Source: JBNJGT01 sp046496745
Lineage (GTDB): Archaea; Nanobdellota; Nanobdellia; Woesearchaeales; JACJVW01
Direction: 5' to 3'
Assembly: GCA_046496745.1 (NCBI GenBank)
Contig: JAWOGQ010000098.1
Span: forward strand, 1-29,290
DNA: 29,290 bases
In this document: positions 6,684-15,087 of the stretch, in pieces
Layout of the letters: the number at the start of each line of letters is the position of its first letter
Numbering within the stretch: the stretch's first letter is position 1
Made by a program: the position numbers and the translations under genes
Notes under the pieces: generated by a model
Databases searched by the model: none
Seen by the model: the letters and a program-made list of their open reading frames with translations, nothing else
What the model was told of the DNA's origin: nothing

Positions 6684-9017
6684 TTACCCCTTTTGTGTTT
6701 CATTGTATATGCCGGTTTTATATATATTTCGAATATGGTCCACCTGTTCACTATACATTCTCCTGTATCCTTCAGGAAGTTCGTTAAAATCATCCATTAT
6801 TGAATGATAAAGGAATCTCATCTCATTATATACATCCGGGTCAAACTTACCCAGCCTCTGCTGGAACTCAAACTTTTTGTTATGCTGTTTTATGTTCTTC
6901 TCTATCGAATGGCATCTCAGGTGATGCCCCAGTTCTGCCATCACAGGCATGAGCTCCTCCTTCACAGAAGGCTGTTGTTTCTCGTAAAGAGAATATATCT
7001 TTGGGTAATAAGGCAAAGCAGCCTCGATACCCTTCTTTTGCACTGTATCACCTGCAGCATCAAGATTCTTAATCAGCCTGTTATAGGGTGAGATAAAAGA
7101 GACTGCAGGCACAAGAAGCACCCCGCACACAAGCACAGCAATGATCCCTGCAAAAACAGGGAAGGACGGGACATATTCAGATATTGCAAGCCCGGTCACA
7201 AAATTTGCAGACGTCTCCCCTGCAAAAGCCACAGTTCTTGTCTCCCTCACATCAACATTATCAGCAACATAAGAATATTCCGGTGAATCTATCACAAGGT
7301 ATTTCCCTGCCCTTTCCCCATCATAATCCACTTCCCGTGGCACGTACTCGATCATGAACTCACCTGAATCAAGAGAGGAATTAAGTTTCTTGCTTATCAC
7401 CTGCATCCTCTCACTTCCACCATCATAATCAAGAGTGATAGGGATTGACTTTACATCAAGCACATAAGGGTTTTTTGATTGATCGAACAGCACAGTCTTC
7501 TTTTCCCGGGAATAATTCTTCTCCCTCAGGAAATCTTCAACCATTGATATGGCATCTTCCTGTGGCAGGTATACTATGATATGCTCAGGTTCCCCTACAC
7601 TTATATTTTCAGGGATTGTGCTCATCAGCTCCTCCACATCCTTTGCAATCCTGTTTTTCCTAGTTGCTCTCTCGTTTGCTTTCAGTTCCTCTGCAACATC
7701 ATTGTACTCTTCTGTGAACTTGGTTATCCTTGACCGGACATCCTCTATCTTCTCCGAGGTTCCTGAAAGCGCATCCTGGACTGACTTATCAAAAGAATCA
7801 ATCCTTTTCTCAAGCAGATCAAGCTCATGCAACTCATCAGAAGACAGGTCCTCTGTGACAGAGATTACAAAAGATATCTCCTTTGAACTGTATGAACCAC
7901 AAACGACCTTCACATTATAAGCCCCGCCTCTCAGGTTTGAGAGCCTTATCCCCTCATCAACAATTCTGTCATCATACACGCTCTCACCATTACCTGAAAC
8001 TATGGTCCAGCCGCTCATTGTAGCGTGTCTGACATACAGATCGCATGATTCATCAAAACCATCAGAATCAATAGTTATCTCAGTATCAGATATTGTTGCA
8101 CCATCTTCAGGTGAATTGATAGAGACATTCACATCCGAATTTGTAGACCTATTCTTCACAGAATTCGTCACAGAAGTATCTCCAACAGATTCAAGATCGA
8201 CAGTCATGCTACGGTTAGAATCAACATCAAGCGAGAAAGCTTGAAAGAAACCCTCCTTCTCAAAAGAGAAATCATACTCCCCCTCAGGCAGATCAAGTTC
8301 AATCTCTCCATCAGATGCCTCTGAACCATTGATTGGGCCGGTGTATTCAACCAAGACATCTTCCGGTTTCCCATCAATATTTGTTATGAAACTTACCACA
8401 TATTCGATCTCAGCCGTATCATTTGTATCATTCGCATCTGTCGCAGAAGCTGCAGCATCAGGCTCATCAATCTCCGGCACAACAAAATCAAAAGATGTCT
8501 CTTCAGAAAAATCCAGGTGACTCACATTAGCACTCAATGAATATTCTCCACCCTCAAGTTTTACATACCATTCCTTTTGCACAAGCTCCGAAGGATTGTA
8601 TCTCACAGGTGATTCCCCGCCCTCGATCACAAGATTAGCTGATGCACCAGTAGGAGCAGTCATCGAGATCCTCACAAAACCTGTTTCCTCGTAATCAGAA
8701 AGATCCACTGAAACATCAAAATCAGGTTCCTCAAGAATCCTAAGATCCCTTTCCTCTGAACATGAGCCATCAGCACATACCCTCCACTTGAAAGACCCAG
8801 CCTCCAAAGTCTCCGAAAAGAAAGGATCCCCTGTGGTCTCATTGACAAGAGGTTCTGAAAAATACCCATCAGTGATCTGGAAAGTATAATTCTCAGCGCA
8901 AGTCTCCCAACTAAACAACACATCAGGATCATACCTTTCTACACCATCCTCAGGAGACATAAGTCCAACTGCATTTATCAAAGAGATGCACAATATCAGC
9001 AAAAGCATCCTTTTCAT
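6684..9017 (-). CDS. Secreted, C-terminally anchored protein with beta domains and coiled coil
   Basis: 777 aa. Signal peptide at residues 1-16, then beta-rich domains: about 17-95 (Ig-like), 100-180, and 205-275, the last with a PEGA-like pattern (ELDLPEGEYDFSFEKEGF). A further Ig-like region (295-385) leads to a predicted coiled coil (394-470), another extracellular region, one membrane helix (618-642), and a 135-residue cytoplasmic helical tail. The ATG overlaps the stop of the preceding regulator gene by 4 nt (ATGA), and the stop lies 1 nt before the next start, so the three genes are translationally coupled. The layout (large outside part, one helix, helical inside tail) is the same as in the next gene, suggesting they work as a pair across the envelope. 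No known family recognised. Confidence 0.75.
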   Translation of the reverse strand: MKRMLLLILCISLINAVGLMSPEDGVERYDPDVLFSWETCAENYTFQITDGYFSEPLVNETTGDPFFSETLEAGSFKWRVCADGSCSEERDLRILEEPDFDVSVDLSDYEETGFVRISMTAPTGASANLVIEGGESPVRYNPSELVQKEWYVKLEGGEYSLSANVSHLDFSEETSFDFVVPEIDEPDAAASATDANDTNDTAEIEYVVSFITNIDGKPEDVLVEYTGPINGSEASDGEIELDLPEGEYDFSFEKEGFFQAFSLDVDSNRSMTVDLESVGDTSVTNSVKNRSTNSDVNVSINSPEDGATISDTEITIDSDGFDESCDLYVRHATMSGWTIVSGNGESVYDDRIVDEGIRLSNLRGGAYNVKVVCGSYSSKEISFVISVTEDLSSDELHELDLLEKRIDSFDKSVQDALSGTSEKIEDVRSRITKFTEEYNDVAEELKANERATRKNRIAKDVEELMSTIPENISVGEPEHIIVYLPQEDAISMVEDFLREKNYSREKKTVLFDQSKNPYVLDVKSIPITLDYDGGSERMQVISKKLNSSLDSGEFMIEYVPREVDYDGERAGKYLVIDSPEYSYVADNVDVRETRTVAFAGETSANFVTGLAISEYVPSFPVFAGIIAVLVCGVLLVPAVSFISPYNRLIKNLDAAGDTVQKKGIEAALPYYPKIYSLYEKQQPSVKEELMPVMAELGHHLRCHSIEKNIKQHNKKFEFQQRLGKFDPDVYNEMRFLYHSIMDDFNELPEGYRRMYSEQVDHIRNIYKTGIYNETQKG

Positions 9018-9538
9018 TGTAACTGCCCCATCAATGGATTGAACTGCATTGCAAGCTCTCCCTTGTTTTTCCTTATGAATTCGAAGAAACGTTCATGCCC
9101 TTTAAGCACTATATGCCTATGCATCAGCCCATCCTTTAATTCATCCATGAACTGCTGCTCTGTAAGATAAGTTATATGATTCTGTGACTTTCCCTTTCCC
9201 ACAACATAGATATGCTCTACCTTCCCTTTTCCCCTGCCAACAACAAACTCCACCCCTGTCATGTCAATCTCAAAATTATCTGCCCTCTTCAGATGGAAAT
9301 AGCCAAGGATATACCTCACAAAAGGGTTCTCGAGATTCAGAGAGCACATTGTAGACCTGCCTACAGTTACGGAATTAAGATATTGTTCCTGTATAAGCTC
9401 CATCGCGCGCTTGTGCACGTAAGGATATTTCTTCCCAAGTTTTGACGCAATCTCGTTTATGCTGAAAAGATCAAGATAATTATCAAGATACAACCCTATT
9501 ATCCTTATACCAAGGTCTTTTTCGAAAAGCGAAACCAT
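9014..9538 (-). CDS. Winged-helix DNA-binding protein, likely operon regulator
   Basis: 174 aa. Residues 1-65 fit a winged helix-turn-helix: FSINEIASKLGKKYPYVHKR forms the two core helices, followed by a wing-like QEQYLNSVTVGRSTMCSLNL. Residues 75-174 contain a strand-helix region (GVEFVVGRGKGKVEHIYVVG) of unknown type that could sense a ligand or protein. It is first in a four-gene operon with three envelope proteins, overlapping the second gene by ATGA, so it probably regulates them or responds to them. The start at 9538 sits about 47 nt after a good TATA box. No closer family is assigned. Confidence 0.7.
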   Translation of the reverse strand: MVSLFEKDLGIRIIGLYLDNYLDLFSINEIASKLGKKYPYVHKRAMELIQEQYLNSVTVGRSTMCSLNLENPFVRYILGYFHLKRADNFEIDMTGVEFVVGRGKGKVEHIYVVGKGKSQNHITYLTEQQFMDELKDGLMHRHIVLKGHERFFEFIRKNKGELAMQFNPLMGQLQ

Positions 9539-9580
9539 TATACTAAATAAATATAATAACTATCCTTTTTGAATAGAAGA

Positions 9581-9597
9581 TATATTTAAAGCTTTCC
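9581..9597 (-). promoter_or_regulatory. BRE/TATA promoter of the envelope-protein operon
   Basis: On the minus strand GGAAAGC (BRE-like, 9591-9597) is followed by TTTAAATATA (9581-9590). Expected transcription start is near 9560, giving a leader of about 20 nt before ATG 9538. No Shine-Dalgarno-like sequence is obvious in that leader. Confidence 0.6.
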
Positions 9598-9787
9598 TTA
9601 ATATACCCTTCAAGTATATCAAAAAGAAAGACAACATACTCCTGACCAAAGAGATCAGCATTTTGATCAATAAAAGCCACGAAAAATCACTAAATAAGGC
9701 CAGTAATGGAACCCCAGTAATAGGCCCAATAGAGGCATGTAAAGCTCAAACAACTACTGACTATAACAAAAATCATGCTTTAAAATT

Positions 9788-10003
9788 ATGATTAAAGGAT
9801 TAGGGTAAAAAGGGAATTTGATTATGGTTAAGGGAGTAGGGATAAAGGATTAGAGAAGTATGAGGAGAGTAGCATGGTGAGAGAAATAGGGTGAAAGGAT
9901 TAAGGTTAAAGGATTAGTATCAGAGAAGAATGGGGAAAGTAGTAGGGTTAGAGGATTATGAGGAGAGAAGCATGATGAGAGGATTAGGGTTAGAGAAATA
10001 TGC
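9788..10003 (+). repeat. Purine-rich degenerate repeat tract (AAAGGATTA units)
   Basis: The plus strand is nearly all A, G and T with very few C. The unit (A)R(A/G)GGATTA occurs at 9794, 9844, 9894, 9908, 9950 and 9978; the first three are exactly 50 bp apart. Interspersed are TAGGGTTAGAG-like words. A longer pair, TATGAGGAGAG(T/A)AGCATG, lies at 9859 and 9957 and continues as TGAGAG. The copies are too irregular for CRISPR and are not a simple microsatellite. Strong strand asymmetry is direct observation; function is unknown. Confidence 0.75.
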
Positions 10004-10133
10004 TTTAAAGTATTATTAATTAAAAGATTATACCTAAAAAATATAATATTATATCTCTAAGATACACTTATCCATTACATCCCTTGCCATCAATACCAGC
10101 AAGCAAACGACCAGATAGAAAAGCAGACACAAT

Positions 10134-11951
10134 TCACGAAAAGAACTCAGATATGATAGATACATGATCCTTTGTTATCGAGATGTTCCAGTCGCCTGGA
10201 AAACAGCTGAAATACTGCGGGAAAGTATACCTCTTGTCAAGAAAAGCTATTATCCCCCGGTCATCCTCTGTCCTTATGCACCTTCCTGCATTCTGCAGGC
10301 TTTTTGTTATTGCAGGCAGTATATAGCCGTAATCCCAGCCTTTAGAGAACTTTGCATTATAATAGTTGATGAGCTCCTTGATAAGAAGAGTAGGTGGTTG
10401 CAATGGCAATCCCACGACAACCACTCCCTTAAGCAGGTCTCCCGGCAAGTCAATGCCCTCGCCAAAAGAGCCTGCTGCAACAGCCAGGAGCACAGCCCCG
10501 CTCCTCTGGTATTTCTTGAATGTCTCAATTATCTCAGAACGCTCCTGAGACGTGAAATCAGAATGCTCTTCTAGGACAGTCTTCTTGACACTCATGTAAG
10601 AGGATATCTCTTTTTTTAGCTGGTAGCTTGGAAAGAAAACAGCAGTGTTTCCAGGAACAGTATTCACGATATCAGAGATTACCCCTGCAATATTCTTGAA
10701 CTCCTCAGGCCCACGCGCAGCATACTTTGTAGTTACCGCAGGGTTTATGATCACCTTCCTGTTCTTATCAGGAAAAGGATTATCATACTCATGCTCTGTA
10801 GTGCCTGACGGCAATCCCAAAAGATCCCTGTACATTGCAGTAGGTGTAAGAGTCCCCGACATGAGTATCGCTGAATGGCATCCTGAGAACACAGGCCCTG
10901 AAAGAAGTGAAGGGTCAAGGTTATGATATGTAAGTGAATAGACCCCTTTACCTGAAGAGAAGATCCTTGCAAAGCCTTTATCAGGCCCTTTCCATGCCGC
11001 AAGGAACAGGGAAAGCCCGCCAAGAGAGCTTTGCTTCTGCTCTTCGCGGATTGTCTCCCCTGCCTTGTCAAGGTCTTCTATCAATGAATCATACTCAGGC
11101 CCGACAACATTCATGAATTCATCCCTTTTCACCAGCCTCTCTGAAGAGCCGTCAGACTGAAGATGTTCATGGATCCTCTGGCAAAATGTCGCCAGCGCCC
11201 CAAACCCATACTTTTGCGCCTCTTTCTGCGCCCGTCTCAAGGCATAAGGTGTTATCTTCTGGGTAAGAAGATCCCTTATCCGGGATGGAAGATTGTGTGC
11301 CTCATCAACAATAACAATAATATCATCAAGGTCCCGGTTGATCCTTCCCAGGAAATTATCCCTGATGGAATCATTGAACAGATAATAATAATCAGCAACA
11401 ATGACCCTTGCCTTTGAAGCAAGGTGAAGCGAAAGCTCATACGGGCACAACTCTGCCTTCTGGCATTCCGTGACCAGCTCTTCTGCTGACAAAGGCTGCA
11501 CCGGCCTAAGCACGCTTGCAGAGAACTGCGCCTCTTTTGTCAGGGTATTCTTCTGCGTCCGCGTCTTCTGGTAGAAAGAACATGTATTATCAGAACGCAC
11601 CGCCTTGCAGTATTCAGAGAATTCCTTGGATGACAGGCTGGACACACCGTTCACCGGACACATCCTCTGCCTTCCTATGAAGTCTATTGTAGGTATCTCG
11701 ATATCAAACTTTTTCTTGATCGCCTTTATCGTGTTGATAGCAAGCGAATGCTGCGTCAGGCGCGATGTCAGGAAAAACACAACCTTATCATTCTCGATAG
11801 CATAAGTGATAGCAGGAGCAAGGCTTGCAGCAGTCTTACCAAGCCCAGTAGGTGCATGGGCAAGATGACAGCCCCCCTTCTTCACCGCCTTATCAACGTG
11901 CTCAAGAAGTTCACCCTGTTCAGGTCGTAAATTATCAAATGGAAAATACAT
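10134..11951 (-). CDS. XPD/Rad3-like (DinG family) ATP-dependent DNA helicase
   Basis: 605 aa superfamily 2 helicase. Walker A is HAPTGLGKT (32-40); the iron-sulfur domain cysteines are C98, C115, C124 and C169 (with an extra C163); the Walker B box is VDEAH (215-219); motif V is GSFGEGIDLPG (494-504); and motif VI is QNAGRCIR (553-560). XPD-family enzymes unwind DNA 5' to 3' with a 4Fe-4S cluster and act in repair. Length fits archaeal XPD/Rad3 proteins, although archaeal XPD and bacterial-type DinG are hard to tell apart here. The start at 11951 follows a TATA box at 11973-11982 by about 27 nt, which fits a leaderless transcript. It is transcribed alone, divergently from the Hxs-like operon. 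Confidence 0.88.
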   Translation of the reverse strand: MYFPFDNLRPEQGELLEHVDKAVKKGGCHLAHAPTGLGKTAASLAPAITYAIENDKVVFFLTSRLTQHSLAINTIKAIKKKFDIEIPTIDFIGRQRMCPVNGVSSLSSKEFSEYCKAVRSDNTCSFYQKTRTQKNTLTKEAQFSASVLRPVQPLSAEELVTECQKAELCPYELSLHLASKARVIVADYYYLFNDSIRDNFLGRINRDLDDIIVIVDEAHNLPSRIRDLLTQKITPYALRRAQKEAQKYGFGALATFCQRIHEHLQSDGSSERLVKRDEFMNVVGPEYDSLIEDLDKAGETIREEQKQSSLGGLSLFLAAWKGPDKGFARIFSSGKGVYSLTYHNLDPSLLSGPVFSGCHSAILMSGTLTPTAMYRDLLGLPSGTTEHEYDNPFPDKNRKVIINPAVTTKYAARGPEEFKNIAGVISDIVNTVPGNTAVFFPSYQLKKEISSYMSVKKTVLEEHSDFTSQERSEIIETFKKYQRSGAVLLAVAAGSFGEGIDLPGDLLKGVVVVGLPLQPPTLLIKELINYYNAKFSKGWDYGYILPAITKSLQNAGRCIRTEDDRGIIAFLDKRYTFPQYFSCFPGDWNISITKDHVSIISEFFS

Positions 11952-11972
11952 TCAAGATTGAGAGAAAAAAAA

Positions 11973-11982
11973 GTTTTATAAC
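11973..11982 (-). promoter_or_regulatory. TATA box of the helicase gene
   Basis: On the minus strand AAGAGTTATAAAACTT contains a TATA box centred about 27 nt before ATG 11951, so transcription probably starts at or next to the start codon. Confidence 0.55.
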
Positions 11983-12036
11983 TCTTTCCCTCTTACTCCT
12001 CATAAAAGAGAATGAAATCAGCAAAACATATAAATC

Positions 12037-12090
12037 TTTAAATAACAATCGTATAGAAAAGGACAAAACATATAGGTTATAGAGGGTGGT
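12037..12090 (+). promoter_or_regulatory. Promoter and ribosome-binding site of the Hxs-like operon
   Basis: TTTAAATA at 12037-12044 (with CATATAAAT just before it) is the likely TATA box, predicting transcription from about 12065. GGGTGGT (12084-12090), complementary to the 16S rRNA 3' end, lies 3 nt before ATG 12094. This operon therefore has a leader, unlike several neighbouring genes that look leaderless. Confidence 0.55.
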
Positions 12091-12093
12091 TCA

Positions 12094-12363
12094 ATGACAA
12101 AAGAAAAGATATTCAATGTTATATTCAGGGAGAAGCCGGCAATGATGCTCGTTGAGCTCAAGAACGCCAAAGGAGAGATCTACGCATCATCCCTTGCAAA
12201 GAAGATAGATTGCACATATTCCCATGTAGTCAAGATCCTGCAGGAGATGCAGGAGGCAGGGATCGTGAACTTTGACAAGCAGGGAAGATTGAAATTGCTG
12301 ACCCTCACAAAGAAAGGAAACGAGATCGCTGAACTCATCAATAAAGTAAAGAACCTAATATGA
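12094..12363 (+). CDS. Small winged-helix regulator at the head of the Hxs-like operon
   Basis: 89 aa, a single winged helix-turn-helix. IYASSLAKKIDCTYSHVVKI is the helix-turn-helix, QEAGIVNFDKQGRLKLLTLT the wing, and a C-terminal helix (KKGNEIAELINKVKNLI) may dimerise. The pattern is MarR/DUF-type archaeal HTH. It overlaps the next gene by ATGA (12360-12363), so it is coupled to the HxsD-like gene and probably controls this operon. Start is set by the strong GGGTGGT site 3 nt upstream. Confidence 0.75.
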   Translation: MTKEKIFNVIFREKPAMMLVELKNAKGEIYASSLAKKIDCTYSHVVKILQEMQEAGIVNFDKQGRLKLLTLTKKGNEIAELINKVKNLI

Positions 12364-12716
12364 TAAGCGTACATGAGGACACTGCCCAACTCTCTATCAA
12401 CCCCAAAATCTATCCTCTAGATACGATTTACTCTGCATCATATGTACTTCTTGATGAAGCCTATATCCTGCTTGACGGTGACCCTGATACTGAAGTCAAA
12501 GTAAGCATCAAGCCAAAATCCGGACAGGACCCAAAAGAGCTTGGCTACAGGTTCCACAACCAACTCATAAACTACGCAGTCTACAGGGAACAGGTCAGGA
12601 AGAACCAGGACATCCGCAAGGTCATCCTCCAAAGAGCTCTTCTTACCAACGGATACAAGGCAGATGACGAAGACCTCATACCATGGGAAGACTATGAAGA
12701 CGAAGATAACGATTGA
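12360..12716 (+). CDS. hxsD: His-Xaa-Ser system protein HxsD-like
   Basis: 118 aa. The core is LSINPKIYPLDTIYSASYVL, then a short strand region, then an LINYAVYREQVRKNQDIRKV helix ending in LQRALLTN. This strand-YP-helix opening and the (L)NYxxRe...R..I...AL helix are what I recognise from HxsD, a small partner protein always found with the radical SAM maturases of the His-Xaa-Ser peptide system. The last 20 residues are very acidic and specific to this protein. HxsD has no proven activity; it is thought to assist substrate recognition or maturation. It sits between the regulator and a second HxsD-like gene, overlapping both. Assignment rests on motif memory plus the HxsB-like neighbour. Confidence 0.7.
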   Translation: MISVHEDTAQLSINPKIYPLDTIYSASYVLLDEAYILLDGDPDTEVKVSIKPKSGQDPKELGYRFHNQLINYAVYREQVRKNQDIRKVILQRALLTNGYKADDEDLIPWEDYEDEDND

Positions 12717-12903
12717 GGGCGACACCGCCCGCATAACCCTAAACCAGCAATTCTACCCAAAAGAAGCTATAGAAAAAGCGATAGCTGCCTTTGCAGATAT
12801 CGTCACAATCTCCCATGAAGAAGACACAATAACAATGTCAGGAAAAGATATCCAGAAAGTTGCCGATGAATTCTGCAATTACATACTTGGAATAACTATC
12901 TAA
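12694..12903 (+). CDS. Second, shorter HxsD-like protein
   Basis: 69 aa from ATG 12694, overlapping the preceding gene by 23 nt; an upstream ATG at 12664 would add 10 residues and a longer overlap. The sequence opens like the gene before it: ARITLNQQFYPKEAIEKAIA parallels LSINPKIYPLDTIYSASYVL. It then has an EEDTITMSGKD strand and a short helix ending at FCNYILGITI, where the first copy has LINYAVYRE. It thus appears to be a paralogue lacking the C-terminal helix. It ends 1 nt before the radical SAM gene, so it is almost certainly co-translated with it. Its relation to HxsD is an inference from this internal comparison. Confidence 0.6.
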   Translation: MKTKITIEGDTARITLNQQFYPKEAIEKAIAAFADIVTISHEEDTITMSGKDIQKVADEFCNYILGITI

Positions 12904-12904
12904 A

Positions 12905-14218
12905 ATGTTTCTCAGGACCCGCGAACACAATGGCAAAGTGCTTGTCACATCTGAGAACGCCAGGTGGATGCTCATAACAAAAGAAGAACAAGAAGAGATA
13001 GTCCATGATAAGATTAGCCCAAACCTCCATAAGAAGCTTGAGGAAAACAAGCTGATAATGACAGAGAACAACAGCCAGGCAATTCTCGCAGACATGAAAG
13101 AAAAGAACGGCATGCTTCTCCAGAATCCCACCCTACATATAATAGTCCCCACAACAAGATGCAACCTCAATTGCATCTACTGCCACTCCATGCCTTGTGA
13201 AAAGCAGGATATGGATAAGGAGACCGCAGGAAAGACCATCGATTTCATCCTGAATTCTCCGGCAAAGACCATGACCATCGAATTCCAGGGAGGCGAACCC
13301 CTCCTGAACTTTGAGATAGTAAGATACATAATCGAGGAGGCAAAGCAAAAGAAGGATATCAAGTTCGACCTGGTGACAAACCTTACACAAATGACTGAAG
13401 AGATAGCCTCATACCTTATGGAGAATGACATCAGCATCTGCACCTCCCTTGACGGGCCAAAAGATATCCATGACAAGAACAGGCCAGGCTCATACGATCT
13501 TACCATCAAGTGGATAGATTACTTCAGGAAGAAAGGATATCCCATAAACGCAGGGCTTGTCATCACCAGGAATTCCCTTGGCAGGGGAAAAGACATAGTG
13601 GATGAATACATGCGTCAGGGACTGAGATGGATCAAGCTGCGCCCTGCAGACCCCACCGGAAAAGCCCTCTCAGACAACCAGGCAGTACCGACAGCAGATG
13701 AATATATAACTTTCTGGAAAGAGACAATAGATTATCTTCTTGATATGAACAAGCGCACCTTCCTTCCTGACAGGCACACCTATTTCCTCCTGACCAAGCT
13801 CTACCAGATCCAGGCATACTATTCAGAGCTTGCAAGCCCATGCGGAGCGATCATCGGCCAGCTCGCCTATAATCCTGACGGCACAATCTCCTGCTGTGAC
13901 GAAGCGCGCATCCACGAGCTATTCACAATAGGAAATGTGGACCAACCCTTCAAGGAAGTTGTCACATCAGAAAAGTCCTGCTCCATAATATCTGCATCAT
14001 TGAACGACACCCTCCTATGCGATGCCTGCGCATTCAAGCCTTTCTGCGGTGTATGCCCTGTCTGCACCTATGCAAAGACCGGAAGTTTAGTCCCAATTCT
14101 TTCACAGGACGACCGCTGCAGGATACTTCAGGCCCAGTTCACACACCTGATTGACCTCCTGCAGACCGATAAGAAAGACGTTCTTGAGGATTGGCTCAGA
14201 CGGACAAAACATTTTTAA
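12905..14218 (+). CDS. hxsB: HxsB-like radical SAM/SPASM peptide maturase
   Basis: 437 aa. Residues 1-75 form a small N-terminal domain like that of HxsB. The radical SAM core follows: C86-xxx-C90-xx-C93 (TTRCNLNCIYC) binds the S-adenosylmethionine cluster and GGEPL is at 129-133. The C-terminal SPASM region has many cysteines (C313, C330, C331, C372, C375, C381, C384, C387, C405), including CDACAFKPFCGVCPVC, close to the CxxCxYKPYCGVCPV signature I associate with HxsB. These enzymes install thioether or carbon cross-links in ribosomal peptides. The two HxsD-like genes directly upstream strengthen the call. HxsC, the usual second radical SAM enzyme, is absent here. Its extra cysteines (CC at 330-331) are typical of auxiliary clusters. 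Confidence 0.8.
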   Translation: MFLRTREHNGKVLVTSENARWMLITKEEQEEIVHDKISPNLHKKLEENKLIMTENNSQAILADMKEKNGMLLQNPTLHIIVPTTRCNLNCIYCHSMPCEKQDMDKETAGKTIDFILNSPAKTMTIEFQGGEPLLNFEIVRYIIEEAKQKKDIKFDLVTNLTQMTEEIASYLMENDISICTSLDGPKDIHDKNRPGSYDLTIKWIDYFRKKGYPINAGLVITRNSLGRGKDIVDEYMRQGLRWIKLRPADPTGKALSDNQAVPTADEYITFWKETIDYLLDMNKRTFLPDRHTYFLLTKLYQIQAYYSELASPCGAIIGQLAYNPDGTISCCDEARIHELFTIGNVDQPFKEVVTSEKSCSIISASLNDTLLCDACAFKPFCGVCPVCTYAKTGSLVPILSQDDRCRILQAQFTHLIDLLQTDKKDVLEDWLRRTKHF

Positions 14219-14219
14219 A
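14212..14219 (+). promoter_or_regulatory. TATA box of the DUF6159-like gene, inside the end of hxsB
   Basis: TTTTTAAA at 14212-14219 overlaps the TAA stop of the radical SAM gene and lies about 26 nt before ATG 14242, which fits a leaderless transcript. The membrane protein gene can therefore be expressed independently of the operon. Confidence 0.5.
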
Positions 14220-14241
14220 CATAAATGCCTATAAAACTCCC

Positions 14242-15087
14242 ATGAATGCATTTTCACGAAGCTGGTATATCACAAAACTAAGTTTTCGCGTCATCGGAAA
14301 GGATAAGGAAATGCTCTTATTCCCTTTGCTTGGAGGTATATTCTCCATACTGTTTTTGCTTGCAATGGTATTTCCCACAATAATTTTCTCATTTACCCAG
14401 GGTGATGCACTACAGATTTTTGATTACGTTATAATGTTTCTGACCTACCTGGGACTGGCATTCATCGCGACATTCTTCAACACCTGCGTTGTATACACCA
14501 CAAAGAAAAGATTTGAAGGCGGAGATGCAACCTTCAAGGAATCCCTGAGATTCGGGATCTCCCGGATACACCTCATCTTTGCCTGGAGCCTGGTATCAGC
14601 GATTGTAGGCGTCCTGCTTAGAGTGCTTGAAAACATCGCAAGCAGGATGGGCGGAGCAGGAAAAATTATTTTCTCGATCCTTATAAGCCTGCTTGGAGCA
14701 GCCTGGTCAATCATAACAATCTTTGTTGTCCCGGCAATGGTATACAAGGAAGTAACACCATTTGCAGCAATCAAGGAATCGATAAACACACTAAAAAAGA
14801 CCTGGGGTGAAAGCCTTATTCGCTACTACGGATTAGGCCTTGTCCAGATGCTTTTTATTGTTTTAGGAGTCCTGGTTGGAATAGGCCTCACAATAGGCCT
14901 TGCCATTACAGGGATTGTAGGGATAATAGCAGGCATCCTCATAACAGTGATCTACATAATAGCAGTGGTACTCATATTCAATGTGGCAAACCAGGTATTC
15001 AACACTGCCCTTTACTACTACGCAACCACAGGCAAAGTACCGCAAGGATTCGATGACACAGTGAAGCACGCATTCCAGAAACAATAG
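14242..15087 (+). CDS. DUF6159-like polytopic membrane protein
   Basis: 281 aa from ATG 14242; the longer frame from 14191 overlaps hxsB and lacks a promoter position. The N-terminus FSRSWYITKLSFRVIGKDKE followed by LLFPLLGGIF matches the start I recall for DUF6159 proteins. About six hydrophobic segments follow (roughly residues 24-46, 60-85, 110-135, 150-170, 205-235, 240-265). The family has no known activity. It lies between the HxsB-like maturase and the exported peptide; a role in handling or exporting the peptide is possible but only by position. The promoter suggests separate expression. Confidence 0.65.
   Translation: MNAFSRSWYITKLSFRVIGKDKEMLLFPLLGGIFSILFLLAMVFPTIIFSFTQGDALQIFDYVIMFLTYLGLAFIATFFNTCVVYTTKKRFEGGDATFKESLRFGISRIHLIFAWSLVSAIVGVLLRVLENIASRMGGAGKIIFSILISLLGAAWSIITIFVVPAMVYKEVTPFAAIKESINTLKKTWGESLIRYYGLGLVQMLFIVLGVLVGIGLTIGLAITGIVGIIAGILITVIYIIAVVLIFNVANQVFNTALYYYATTGKVPQGFDDTVKHAFQKQ

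Larger units (their letters stand above)
9539..10133. other. 595-bp stretch without a firm gene
   Basis: This gap lies between two minus-strand genes. It holds the promoter of the regulator at 9538, a weak plus-strand open frame without ATG (9573-9791), the purine-rich repeat tract at about 9790-10000, and an AT-rich stretch (10005-10060). No tRNA or CRISPR pattern is seen. Confidence 0.7.

Noticed and set aside
9788..10003. CRISPR array or telomere-like repeat
   Set aside because: Units are short and degenerate, spacing is irregular after the first three, there are no unique equal-length spacers and no cas genes nearby; telomeric repeats are not expected internally in archaea.
12905..14218. 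Anaerobic sulfatase-maturase or PqqE-type annotation for the radical SAM enzyme
   Set aside because: No sulfatase or PQQ genes nearby; the C-terminal CDACAFKPFCGVCPVC pattern and two HxsD-like neighbours point to HxsB.
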